Position numbers and translations under genes: made by a program. This document shows positions 1 through 9,479 of a stretch of 64,000 nt of DNA, piece after piece. The stretch spans positions 1,779,001 through 1,843,000 of the forward strand of contig NZ_CP067134.1 of NCBI RefSeq assembly GCF_028553765.1, written 5' to 3'. The number at the start of each line of letters is the position of its first letter. Position 1 is the stretch's first letter. This stretch comes from Paracoccus stylophorae. GTDB lineage: Bacteria; Pseudomonadota; Alphaproteobacteria; Rhodobacterales; Rhodobacteraceae. Under the pieces are notes generated by a model. The model did not search any database and had not been told where the DNA came from. It saw nothing but the letters and a program-made list of their open reading frames with translations.

Positions 1-1
1 G

Positions 2-340
2 GGCATGATCGAACGCGGCATGGGCAGGCTGTTTCAGGATTTCTGGACCGATGTGGAACCCGATCTGAACCGTCTGGGCGATGACATGGCGGGTGCGCTG
101 TCGCGCATGGGGCCGGTGCTGAAGGATCTGTCGGTTCTGGTGGACGATCTGGGCAACTATCAGGCCCCGCAGCGGCTGGAAAACGGCGATATCCTGATTG
201 CGCGAAAACCGGGCGCCCCGCCGCCGCCGCCTATCGGCGACAATTTGCAGGATCTGACGGACCCCGATCAGGACGAGTCCGCGCCCGACTCCCCGCCCGC
301 CGTGCCGCGCGACCCGGACGCCCCCGAAATCGAGCTTTGA
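2..340 (+). CDS. C-terminal part of a small acidic, proline-rich hypothetical protein
   Basis: The reading frame is open to the left edge, so this is probably the 3' part of a gene whose start lies outside the window; the first internal ATG is at position 5. The visible part is an amphipathic helical stretch (residues about 1-50) followed by a Pro-rich linker and an acidic Asp/Pro tail. It resembles short exported Rhodobacterales proteins that are sometimes misnamed 'AAA+ family ATPase', but no ATPase motif is present. Its last 73 bases overlap the 3' end of the convergent sensor-exonuclease gene. I cannot assign a function. Confidence 0.55.
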   Translation, partial: GMIERGMGRLFQDFWTDVEPDLNRLGDDMAGALSRMGPVLKDLSVLVDDLGNYQAPQRLENGDILIARKPGAPPPPPIGDNLQDLTDPDQDESAPDSPPAVPRDPDAPEIEL

Positions 341-2286
341 ACGCCGCGCGCGGTGACCGGCAGATTGGCATCCTCGATCAGCCTGGCGTGACGCCGGCCC
401 TCGGCCACCGCCTCCTCGAACAGGGCGATGCCCTTGGCCTCCAGTGCGGGGATCAGTTGCAGGAACGCCTTGGCCGTGGCCAGCGTGTCGCCCATGGCGG
501 TGTGCCGGTCCTCGGGCGGGATGTCGATGCCCAGACGTTCGGTCAGCGCATCCAGCGTGTGCGGAACCGACCCGCCCCAGACCAGCGCCGACAGCAGGAC
601 CGTGTCCAGAACGCGATTGTCGAACATCGCCCCCGTCTCGGCGGCGGCGCGGCGCAGCATGCCCATGTCGAACGGCGCATTATGCGCGATCAGCACCGCA
701 TCCTCGGCAAAGTGATGAAACGCGGTCAGCGCGGCGGTCATGTCGGGCGCGTCGGCCACCATCTCGTCGGTGATGCGATGGATCGCGGTCGAGGCGGGCG
801 GAATCGGACGGCCCGGATTGACCAGCGTCTCGAACCGCTCGCCGGTCAGGCGGCCGCGCGCGATCCGGACGCCGGCGATCTGCACGATCCGGTCGGTGGG
901 CGACAGGCCGGTGGTTTCGGTGTCGAAGACCACGCAGGTCAGATCGGACAGCCGCGAAGAGGCCGCACCCCGGCCCGCCAGCGCGAAATCATAGGTCAGC
1001 CCGGTCCCCCCCGCCTGCCCCGGCGCCAGATGCAGCGGCAGGACCAGACGCGCCAGCGCGTCGCCCCTTTCCGGCCAGATGCCGGTGCCGTGGGTGGCAA
1101 GGATCTCGGTTCCCGACAGGTCGGGCTGCGCGGGATCGGGGGGCTGGGCCAGCCAGTCCTCAAGCCGGTCCATCGGCACCGCCGCGCCGTCCCATTCCAG
1201 CAGCAGACGCGCCTCGTCGGGGTCTTCCATCACCATCCGCAGACGCGGCTGAACCCCGTCCTCGCGCAGCCGGCCATCCAGCATCCGCAGCAGCCCGTTC
1301 ATCGGTCCGGCCTCGGCCAGCAGCAGGATGCGCGGCAGATCCATGGCCACGTCCAGCCCCGCCGCCAGTTCCGCCGGCAGCGCCCGCCCGGTCGAGGCGT
1401 CGGCCGACATGATCTCGGACAGGCGGCGCGTGGCCTTGGCCAGCCCGTGCCCCTCGTCCCGGATCGCCTGGGCCAGCGCCGGCGGGATCGGGCCTTCCAG
1501 CGCGTCCAGCATCGGCACCAGCGTGGCGGCGTGGCGGCGCAGCGCCTCCATCGTGTCGCGGGGGGCGGGACGCTGCGGCAGCCGGTCGCGCAGGATCAGC
1601 AGCGTGCCGTCGTCGATGCGCCGCATCCGGCCCGACAGCCTTGCCCCTTCGGTCGTCAGACAGACCAGATCGGTGGCCTCGACCCCCGCCGCGATCCGCG
1701 CCGCCGCCGCCTCCAGCGCGCCCGACAGGATGTGCCGGTCCAGCGGCCGGTCCAGCGCCAGCCGCGGCAGCAGCCGCGCGGCCGAGGCGTTGTAGAAGAC
1801 CACCCTGCCCTTGGCATCGGTCATCACCGCGCCCGATCCGAAATCGGCCAGGATCGATTCCAGCGTCGCCTTTTCGCGCGCCAGTTCGGCGGCGTGTTCC
1901 TGCACCGCCTCGGCCAGCGCCTCGGCGGTCCGTGCCCGCGCCTCGGCCGCATCGCGCGCCGCCGGGCCCAGATCCGCCAGATAGCGGGCATCGCTGACAT
2001 CGGGGGCCTGTCCGGTCCGCAGCCCGCCGGCCAGCGCCTCGATCGGGCGGGCGACGTTGCGGTCGAACAGGAACCAGACCCCGGTGATCAGCCCCACCGA
2101 GGCGAAACCGGCGATCAGCCCGGCCTGAAGCATCGGGTCCAGCGACCGGTCCAGCCCCACCCCCGCCGCGTCCAGACGCCGCGCGCCCACCCACAGCCCC
2201 AGCACCAGCGTCGCCAGAACCGTCGCCGCCAGCCCGGCAAAGATCAGCAGCACGCGCAGACGCAGGGACAGCCGTTGCAGCATCAC
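268..2286 (-). CDS. membrane-bound PAS sensor fused to a DEDDh 3'-5' exonuclease (DnaQ/epsilon-like)
   Basis: The protein has 672 residues. Two transmembrane helices (about 11-34 and 52-75) are followed by a HAMP-like/coiled-coil stretch (76-140) and a PAS-like domain (about 140-235). Next comes a segment resembling a worn-down histidine-kinase core (about 243-430), with no recognisable H-box or intact ATP lid. The C-terminal DnaQ-type exonuclease carries the full DEDDh set: D455 and E457 in FDTETTG, D540, H595 and D600. The start is GTG at 2286 (or ATG at 2283), overlapping the stop of the upstream response regulator by four bases (GTGA). DnaQ-family domains remove nucleotides from 3' ends, so this looks like a sensory scaffold with a nuclease as output. 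The gene ends the acetate-uptake cluster. The fusion is directly visible; the biological role is unknown. Confidence 0.85.
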   Translation of the reverse strand: MMLQRLSLRLRVLLIFAGLAATVLATLVLGLWVGARRLDAAGVGLDRSLDPMLQAGLIAGFASVGLITGVWFLFDRNVARPIEALAGGLRTGQAPDVSDARYLADLGPAARDAAEARARTAEALAEAVQEHAAELAREKATLESILADFGSGAVMTDAKGRVVFYNASAARLLPRLALDRPLDRHILSGALEAAAARIAAGVEATDLVCLTTEGARLSGRMRRIDDGTLLILRDRLPQRPAPRDTMEALRRHAATLVPMLDALEGPIPPALAQAIRDEGHGLAKATRRLSEIMSADASTGRALPAELAAGLDVAMDLPRILLLAEAGPMNGLLRMLDGRLREDGVQPRLRMVMEDPDEARLLLEWDGAAVPMDRLEDWLAQPPDPAQPDLSGTEILATHGTGIWPERGDALARLVLPLHLAPGQAGGTGLTYDFALAGRGAASSRLSDLTCVVFDTETTGLSPTDRIVQIAGVRIARGRLTGERFETLVNPGRPIPPASTAIHRITDEMVADAPDMTAALTAFHHFAEDAVLIAHNAPFDMGMLRRAAAETGAMFDNRVLDTVLLSALVWGGSVPHTLDALTERLGIDIPPEDRHTAMGDTLATAKAFLQLIPALEAKGIALFEEAVAEGRRHARLIEDANLPVTARGVQSSISGASGSRGTAGGESGADSS

Positions 2287-2648
2287 GTATCCAGCAGACG
2301 TGCCATCTCGGCGCGCAGCTCGTCCAGCTCGAATGGCTTGGCGATAAAGCCGTCGGCGCCCAGTGCCAGCCCCTTGCGCCGTTCCACGACCGAGCCGCGC
2401 GCCGTCATCATCAGCACCCGCACATCCTTCAGCGCCGGATCGGCGCGCACGTCCTGCACGATCTGATAGCCCGACACGTCGGGCAGCATCACGTCCAGCA
2501 GCACCAGATCGGGCTGCGTCTCGCGGATGCGCGCGACCGCGCCCTCGCCGGTTGCCAGCCTTGCGTGGCTGTGGCCGTCGCGCGTCAGCAGGAAATCCAG
2601 CGCGACGGCAATATTGTCCTCATCCTCGATCACCAGTATCTCGGCCAT
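2283..2648 (-). CDS. single-domain response regulator (CheY-like receiver)
   Basis: This 121-residue protein is a receiver domain only. The phosphorylation machinery is intact: acidic pair near residues 8-11, phosphoacceptor D52 in LLDVMLP, T82, and K104 in AKPFE. No DNA-binding or enzymatic output follows. I chose ATG 2648 (MAEILVIEDED) because the receiver fold begins there; a longer frame would add an unrelated leader overlapping the upstream membrane-protein gene. It is translationally coupled to the sensor-exonuclease gene (GTGA overlap), which suggests the two proteins act together. The nuclease partner lacks a normal kinase core, so the phosphodonor may be another kinase or a small phosphodonor. 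Confidence 0.9.
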   Translation of the reverse strand: MAEILVIEDEDNIAVALDFLLTRDGHSHARLATGEGAVARIRETQPDLVLLDVMLPDVSGYQIVQDVRADPALKDVRVLMMTARGSVVERRKGLALGADGFIAKPFELDELRAEMARLLDT

Positions 2649-3147
2649 CCTCCCCCTCCCCATCGCAGACCAGGGCAAAGGCCGGATCATCCGCCCCCGC
2701 CGGTGTCCATTCGCCGTGCGCGGGCCGGATCCTGCCCTCGGCGCAGTCGAATTGCTGCGGCACGACCAGCGTCTGTCCCCGACGCTCGACCAGCATGATC
2801 CGGGCCTGTCTTATGCCCGACACCTCGTCGCTGATCGTCGCCGGGTCCAGCGCGGCAAAGCGCACCGCGACCGGCGCCAGATAGGTCCAGGGCGCCCAGG
2901 GCTGGCTGTCGCGCCCGATCAGCAGCATCCGCGTATCCTCGGGCAGCCGGCCCTGGGCGCGGGCAAGCCACGCATAATCGTTCCAGACCGAATATCCGAT
3001 CATCGCCAGCCCGACGCCGGCCGGCAGCAGCCACAGCGGCAGGACCACACCCGCCTTGCGCAGCGCGTGCATGCCTGCATACAGCACCGCCGCCATCCCG
3101 ACGCCCACCGCGATCACGCCCAGCAATTCGACGCCGACACCCGTCAT
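2620..3147 (-). CDS. conserved two-TM membrane protein of unknown function
   Basis: The protein has 175 residues with two N-terminal membrane helices (about 8-29 and 36-55). A soluble domain of about 115 residues follows, with no motif I recognise, and the C-terminal tail is charged. The gene overlaps the stop of the CNB/CBS protein upstream (ATGA at 3144-3147) and the start of the response regulator downstream, so it is embedded in the acetate-module operon. The soluble domain is probably a small sensory or adaptor module; that is inference from position only. Confidence 0.75.
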   Translation of the reverse strand: MTGVGVELLGVIAVGVGMAAVLYAGMHALRKAGVVLPLWLLPAGVGLAMIGYSVWNDYAWLARAQGRLPEDTRMLLIGRDSQPWAPWTYLAPVAVRFAALDPATISDEVSGIRQARIMLVERRGQTLVVPQQFDCAEGRIRPAHGEWTPAGADDPAFALVCDGEGEDGRDTGDRG

Positions 3148-4952
3148 CCCAGCATGCCCTTTCCGTGTCCCACCGCCGACTGCATCCCGCGCACGACGAC
3201 AAAGGCGTCGCGCAGATGGCTGCGCTCGAAATCCGGCAGATCGGCGGGCGACAGATAGTTGTCGGGTTTGCGGCCGGTGTTGACCTCGTGCGCCTGGCTG
3301 TCCAGCCGCATGGTCTGGATCAGATCATAGGCCGCGATCAGATCGCGCGCGCCGCTGCCCGAGATCACGCCCTTCGCCTCGGCCTCCTGCAACCTTGCGC
3401 GGGTGTTCACCGGCGTCAGCCGCCCCTGCAACGCATAGACGCGGGCCAGATCGGTGACCGGCACGACGCCGTTATGCTTCATGTCGATATGGTGCCGATG
3501 CTCGCCCGAGCGGATCGTGGCGAAGCCGCCGATCAGCCCCAGCGGCGGGCGATGCTTCAACGCGTTCGAAATCATGTGCGCCACGAAGATCGAGTTTTTC
3601 GAGGCCATCTGCAACGTGTCCTGCTGCAACCCCGCCAGCAGCGTGGCATCGCCGCCGATGGCGCGCAGGTCGAACATGACGCTGGCCAGCATCTGCGCCT
3701 CGGGGCTGGGACGGTCGATCCAGTCGCGGAAATAGCGTTCCCAGACATTGCGCGGCTGGCGCCAGCGCGGGTTTGTGGCCATCATGTCGCCGGGACAATA
3801 GACATAGCCGCATTCGTGCAGCCCGTCGCTGACAAAGCGGGCCAGCTCGTCGAAATAGGGGTGCGCCGGGTCGGTGCCCTCGGCCAGGATCAGGCAGTTG
3901 TCCTGATCCGACACGCCGGTCTGTTCCTGCCGCCCCTGCGATCCGCACGCCGCCCACAGCCACGCGGCCGGCGCCGGGCCAAGCCGGTCCTGCGCCATGT
4001 CCAGCAGCCGCCGTGTCACCGCGTCGGCGATATCGGTGATCATGCGGGTGATGACCTCGTGACGCTGGCGCGCGCGCACCAGCTGCGTCAGCAGGCGCGG
4101 GATGCGCGCCGTCGTCTGCGCCATCTGGGCGACGGTCTCTGCCTCGGCCAGGTCGCGGATCACGGCCGAGGCGGTGATCGCCTGGAACCGGGTCAGGTCG
4201 GTCTGGCTGATCATGCCGATGAAGCGCCCGTCCTCGATCACCGGCAGATGGCCGATATGGGATTCCAGCATGATGTTCAGCACATCGTATCCCAGCGCCG
4301 TGGGCGGCAGGGTGATCGGGTCGGTCGTCATCACCTCGCCCACCGGGCGGTTCAGGTCGCGGCCCTCGGCGACCACGCGGTTCGACATGTCGCGGATCGT
4401 GACCAGCCCGGTCAGCCTGCCGTCGCGGGTGATGCCCAGGCTGCTGATATTGGCCTCGCGCATGATCCGGGCGGCCTCGATGATCGGCGTCTCGGCGGGA
4501 CAGCTTTGCGGATCGCGGGTCAGCAGATCGCCCACTTTCAGCATCGCGATGTCGGGCGCACGTTCCGACAGGGTCCGGCCCCGGTCGAAGAACCGCGCCA
4601 CCGCCCGGTGGGCGCCGATCAGGCGCATCACCTCGGCCCGCGGCAGCATCAGCACCACCGATTCCTCGGCCGCGCGTGCCGATGTGACCGCCGCGCCGTC
4701 GCGCAGCAGCCCGCGTTCACCGAAGGAATTGCCCGGACCCAGTTCCGACACCGAATCGCCGTTGCAATCGGTGACCGAGACGCGGCCCGACCGGATCAGA
4801 TACAGCCCGGACAGCGAATCGCCGGCGTCATAGATCGCCTCGTCGGCGGCATAGGTCCTGCGGCTGAAGGAACCGGCGACACGCGCCAGCTCGTCCTGCG
4901 GCAGGCTGTCATAGGGGTGGACCGTGGCGATGAAGTCGGCCGTGTTGGACAT
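3144..4952 (-). CDS. cyclic nucleotide-binding / double CBS / DUF294 nucleotidyltransferase protein
   Basis: Domains in order are an N-terminal cyclic nucleotide-binding domain (about 12-125), two CBS motifs (about 140-265) that typically bind adenine nucleotides, and a DUF294-type nucleotidyltransferase-like domain with GSQGRQEQ followed by DQDN (about 335-355). A helical substrate-binding-like domain completes the 602 residues. Start ATG 4952 (MSNTADF) was chosen because a GGGA Shine-Dalgarno sequence lies about 8 bases upstream; in-frame TTG and ATG codons further up are poorly placed. Genes of this type accompany VC_2705-type acetate symporters and DUF4212 proteins in many proteobacteria. 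It probably reads the energy or nucleotide state and regulates uptake or signalling; the transferred nucleotide and target are unknown. Confidence 0.9.
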   Translation of the reverse strand: MSNTADFIATVHPYDSLPQDELARVAGSFSRRTYAADEAIYDAGDSLSGLYLIRSGRVSVTDCNGDSVSELGPGNSFGERGLLRDGAAVTSARAAEESVVLMLPRAEVMRLIGAHRAVARFFDRGRTLSERAPDIAMLKVGDLLTRDPQSCPAETPIIEAARIMREANISSLGITRDGRLTGLVTIRDMSNRVVAEGRDLNRPVGEVMTTDPITLPPTALGYDVLNIMLESHIGHLPVIEDGRFIGMISQTDLTRFQAITASAVIRDLAEAETVAQMAQTTARIPRLLTQLVRARQRHEVITRMITDIADAVTRRLLDMAQDRLGPAPAAWLWAACGSQGRQEQTGVSDQDNCLILAEGTDPAHPYFDELARFVSDGLHECGYVYCPGDMMATNPRWRQPRNVWERYFRDWIDRPSPEAQMLASVMFDLRAIGGDATLLAGLQQDTLQMASKNSIFVAHMISNALKHRPPLGLIGGFATIRSGEHRHHIDMKHNGVVPVTDLARVYALQGRLTPVNTRARLQEAEAKGVISGSGARDLIAAYDLIQTMRLDSQAHEVNTGRKPDNYLSPADLPDFERSHLRDAFVVVRGMQSAVGHGKGMLG

Positions 4953-5018
4953 CCCGGACATTCCCAGCAAAAAGGTTGAGGATGCCGCGCCCCCGGCAAA
5001 AGGGGCGCGGCGGTCTTG

Positions 5019-6830
5019 TCAGTGTGCCTGGGCCTGGCCGGCGCCGCGCGGAACGCGGATCGATTCGACCAGTTCCTGGATCTCGACCGGCGGCTCTTCG
5101 GTCGCGTTCGAGACCACATAGGCGACCACGAAGTTGATGATCGCGCCGACCACCCCGAACGAGGCGGGCGAGATGCCAAGCACCCATTCCGCAGGGACGT
5201 CGTTCAGCGAGTTCGTCCCCGAGATGAAGAACCATCCCTTGTAAAGGAAGATATAGACCAGCGTGGACAGGATACCGGCCAGCATCCCCGCGATCGCACC
5301 CTGCTTGTTGATGCGCTTGCTGAAGATGCCCATCATCAGGACAGGGAAGATTGAGCTTGCGGCAAGGCCGAAGGCCAGCGCCACGGTCTGCGCCGCAAAG
5401 CCCGGCGGGTTCAGCCCCAAGATCGTGGCAACCAGGATCGAGACCGCCATCGACACGCGTGCCGTCAGCAATTCGCCCCTTTCGCTGATACCGGGATTGA
5501 GCGAGCCCTTGATCAGGTCGTGACTGACCGCCCCCGAGATCGCCAGCAGCAGCCCCGCCGCCGTGGACAAAGCGGCCGCCAGACCGCCCGCCGCGACGAT
5601 GGCGATCACCCAGCCCGGCAGGTTGGCGATTTCCGGGTTGGCCAGCACCATGATGTCGTTGTTCACGGTGGTCAGCTCGTTGCCTTGCAGGTTCTGCTCG
5701 GCAACCAGCGCCGCGACCTGTTCGTCATCGGTGGCCGCGTCGTTATAGTACTGGATCTGGCCGTCGCCGTTCTTGTCTTCCCAGTCCAGAAGACCGGTGA
5801 CCTGCCAGTTGCGCATCCACTGCTTGTCCGGGTCGTTCTGGATCGATTCCAGCGAGACGGCCGGCTGGCTGAACGTGTCGCCCGCGCGCGCGCCCGGCCA
5901 CATGGTCGTGGTCAGGTTGAAGCGCGACATCGAGCCCACGGCCGGCGCCACGGTATAAAGCAGCGCGATGAACACCAGTGCCCACCCCGCCGATTTGCGC
6001 GCATCCGACACTTTCGGCACGGTGAAGAAACGGATGATGACATGCGGCAGACCTGCGGTGCCGATCATCAGCGCCAGCGTGAACAGCACCATGTTCAGCG
6101 TGGTGCCGTGATGGCCGGTATAGGACCTGAAGCCCAGATCGGTCACCACCTGGTCCAGCTTGACCAGGAACTTGGTGTCGCTTCCGCTCAGCGTGCCGAA
6201 CATGCCCGTCTGCGGCAGCACGTGCCCGGTCAGTTGCAGCGCGATGAACACCGCCGGGATCGTATAGGCGATGATCAGCACGATATACTGCGCCACTTGC
6301 GTATAGGTGATGCCCTTCATGCCGCCCAGAACCGAATAGGCGAACACCATCGCCGCACCGATCCACAGCCCGGTCGAATTCGACACTTCCAGATAGCGCG
6401 AGAAGGTGACGCCCACGCCGGTCATCTGCCCGATCACATAGGTGATCGAGATGATCAGCAGACAGATCACGCCGATGATGCGCGCGGTCTTGGAATAGAA
6501 CCGGTCGCCGATGAATTCCGGCACGGTGAACTTGCCGAACTTGCGCAGATACGGCGCCAGCAGCATCGCCAGCAGGACATAGCCGCCGGTCCAGCCCATC
6601 AGATAGGTCGAGTTGTCATAGCCGGTGAAGGCGATCAGACCCGCCATCGAGATGAACGAGGCCGCCGACATCCAGTCGGCCGCCGTCGCCATGCCGTTCA
6701 TGACCGGGCTGACGCCGCGGTTGGCGGCATAGAATTCCGCCGTCGATCCCGCACGGGCCCAGATCGCGATGCCGATATAGATCGCGAAGCTGATGCCGAT
6801 GAAGATCAGGTTAAGTGTGAACTGGCTCAT
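5019..6830 (-). CDS. sodium:solute symporter, acetate/monocarboxylate type (VC_2705 subfamily)
   Basis: This 603-residue polytopic membrane protein of the SSS family has about 13 hydrophobic helices. It is related to the acetate permease ActP and probably imports acetate or other short monocarboxylates with Na+. An extramembrane insertion of roughly 100 residues (about 305-400) separates two helices and contains an EF-hand-like loop (D352, N354, D356, G357, I359). A good Shine-Dalgarno sequence (GAGGGGG) precedes ATG 6830. Twelve bases upstream ends the DUF4212 gene, whose product is the usual small partner of this symporter type; acs lies further upstream, so transport and activation of acetate are adjacent. 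Confidence 0.92.
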   Translation of the reverse strand: MSQFTLNLIFIGISFAIYIGIAIWARAGSTAEFYAANRGVSPVMNGMATAADWMSAASFISMAGLIAFTGYDNSTYLMGWTGGYVLLAMLLAPYLRKFGKFTVPEFIGDRFYSKTARIIGVICLLIISITYVIGQMTGVGVTFSRYLEVSNSTGLWIGAAMVFAYSVLGGMKGITYTQVAQYIVLIIAYTIPAVFIALQLTGHVLPQTGMFGTLSGSDTKFLVKLDQVVTDLGFRSYTGHHGTTLNMVLFTLALMIGTAGLPHVIIRFFTVPKVSDARKSAGWALVFIALLYTVAPAVGSMSRFNLTTTMWPGARAGDTFSQPAVSLESIQNDPDKQWMRNWQVTGLLDWEDKNGDGQIQYYNDAATDDEQVAALVAEQNLQGNELTTVNNDIMVLANPEIANLPGWVIAIVAAGGLAAALSTAAGLLLAISGAVSHDLIKGSLNPGISERGELLTARVSMAVSILVATILGLNPPGFAAQTVALAFGLAASSIFPVLMMGIFSKRINKQGAIAGMLAGILSTLVYIFLYKGWFFISGTNSLNDVPAEWVLGISPASFGVVGAIINFVVAYVVSNATEEPPVEIQELVESIRVPRGAGQAQAH

Positions 6831-6842
6831 GTTTGTTCCCCC

Positions 6843-7100
6843 TCACTCGTCCACGCCGTGGTCGCGGTCGAGTGTGTTCATCCGCCACGCATAGAAGAAA
6901 ATCAGCACGATGAAGACCAGGATCGAGCCTTGCTGCGCGAACCAGAAGCCCAGATCGGTGCCGCCGATCCTGATGCCCGACAGCATCGGCCGCAGGATGA
7001 TCGCAAATCCATAGGACACCAGCGCCCAGATCGCGATGCAGATATAGATGATCTTCAGATTGGCCTGCCAATAGGCGTTCGATGATTGTCTGTCACTCAT
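6843..7100 (-). CDS. DUF4212 small membrane subunit of the symporter
   Basis: The protein has 85 residues with two membrane helices (about 17-37 and 50-70) and an aromatic, YWxxN-like N-terminus, as in DUF4212 (putative solute:sodium symporter small subunit). GAAGGAC lies directly upstream of ATG 7100. It is encoded 12 bases before the large symporter and is probably co-translated with it. DUF4212 proteins nearly always accompany VC_2705-type symporters; the exact contribution to transport is not established. Confidence 0.9.
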   Translation of the reverse strand: MSDRQSSNAYWQANLKIIYICIAIWALVSYGFAIILRPMLSGIRIGGTDLGFWFAQQGSILVFIVLIFFYAWRMNTLDRDHGVDE

Positions 7101-7197
7101 GTCCTTCGGACCCTCCCTGTTCAGACACGTCCCTCAGTTCCGCCCTTTCCGTATGCACAGCACGCCGGTTCCCGGCGAAAAGGCCGGCGCGCAGAAA

Positions 7198-7218
7198 CGG
7201 GGCCGGCGCGCGGCCCCG
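7198..7218 (-). terminator. Rho-independent terminator downstream of acs
   Basis: On the minus strand a perfect 8-bp stem (CGGGGCCG/CGGCCCCG) with a 5-base loop is followed by TTTCTGC. It begins 17 bases after the acs stop codon. It probably separates acs from the symporter operon or gives partial read-through. Confidence 0.6.
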
Positions 7219-7234
7219 CAATCGGTTTTCGGGA

Positions 7235-9190
<1,956 letters not shown>

Positions 9191-9479
9191 GTAATCCCCT
9201 CCTCGAAGCTGTGTCCCGGCCTGCGGATCGGGCCGGAAAACCGGCGCGGCGGGGACACTTGGCAAACCCGAGGGAATGTTAATCACATGATGGGTAGAAT
9301 GTTAAGTATTTTTTAAATAAGGATTTTTCTGTAAATTTATTCACGGAATCCTGATGCAAATTGTAAATGCTTCACAACCCCGTCATCGGTCGCGGCTTGC
9401 ACGCGCAGCGCCCGCCGCAATAGCAAACGCCGCCGCGGGACCTGACCCGCGACGGCGCCCCTGCCCGATGCCGGGCGCG
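9191..9479 (-). promoter_or_regulatory. AT-rich acs upstream region, no gene seen
   Basis: This 289-base stretch holds no convincing coding sequence. Between about 9275 and 9375 the base composition drops sharply to AT-rich, with A/T runs, in contrast to the GC-rich surroundings. The acs promoter and possible activator sites are expected here. TTTGC-type half sites occur on the minus strand near 9355-9362, but they are too weak to call an operator. Confidence 0.5.
9428..9457 (-). terminator. Rho-independent terminator of the beta-helix gene
   Basis: On the minus strand a 12-bp stem with one T·G pair and a 6-base loop is followed by TTTGCTA. It starts 22 bases after the beta-helix gene stop codon at 9480 and probably ends that transcript before the acs promoter region. 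Confidence 0.65.

Noticed and set aside
337..2466. Long open frame on the plus strand opposite the sensor-exonuclease gene
   Set aside because: It is Gln/Arg/His-rich antisense translation typical of GC-rich DNA, with no domain signature, while the minus strand encodes clear motifs.
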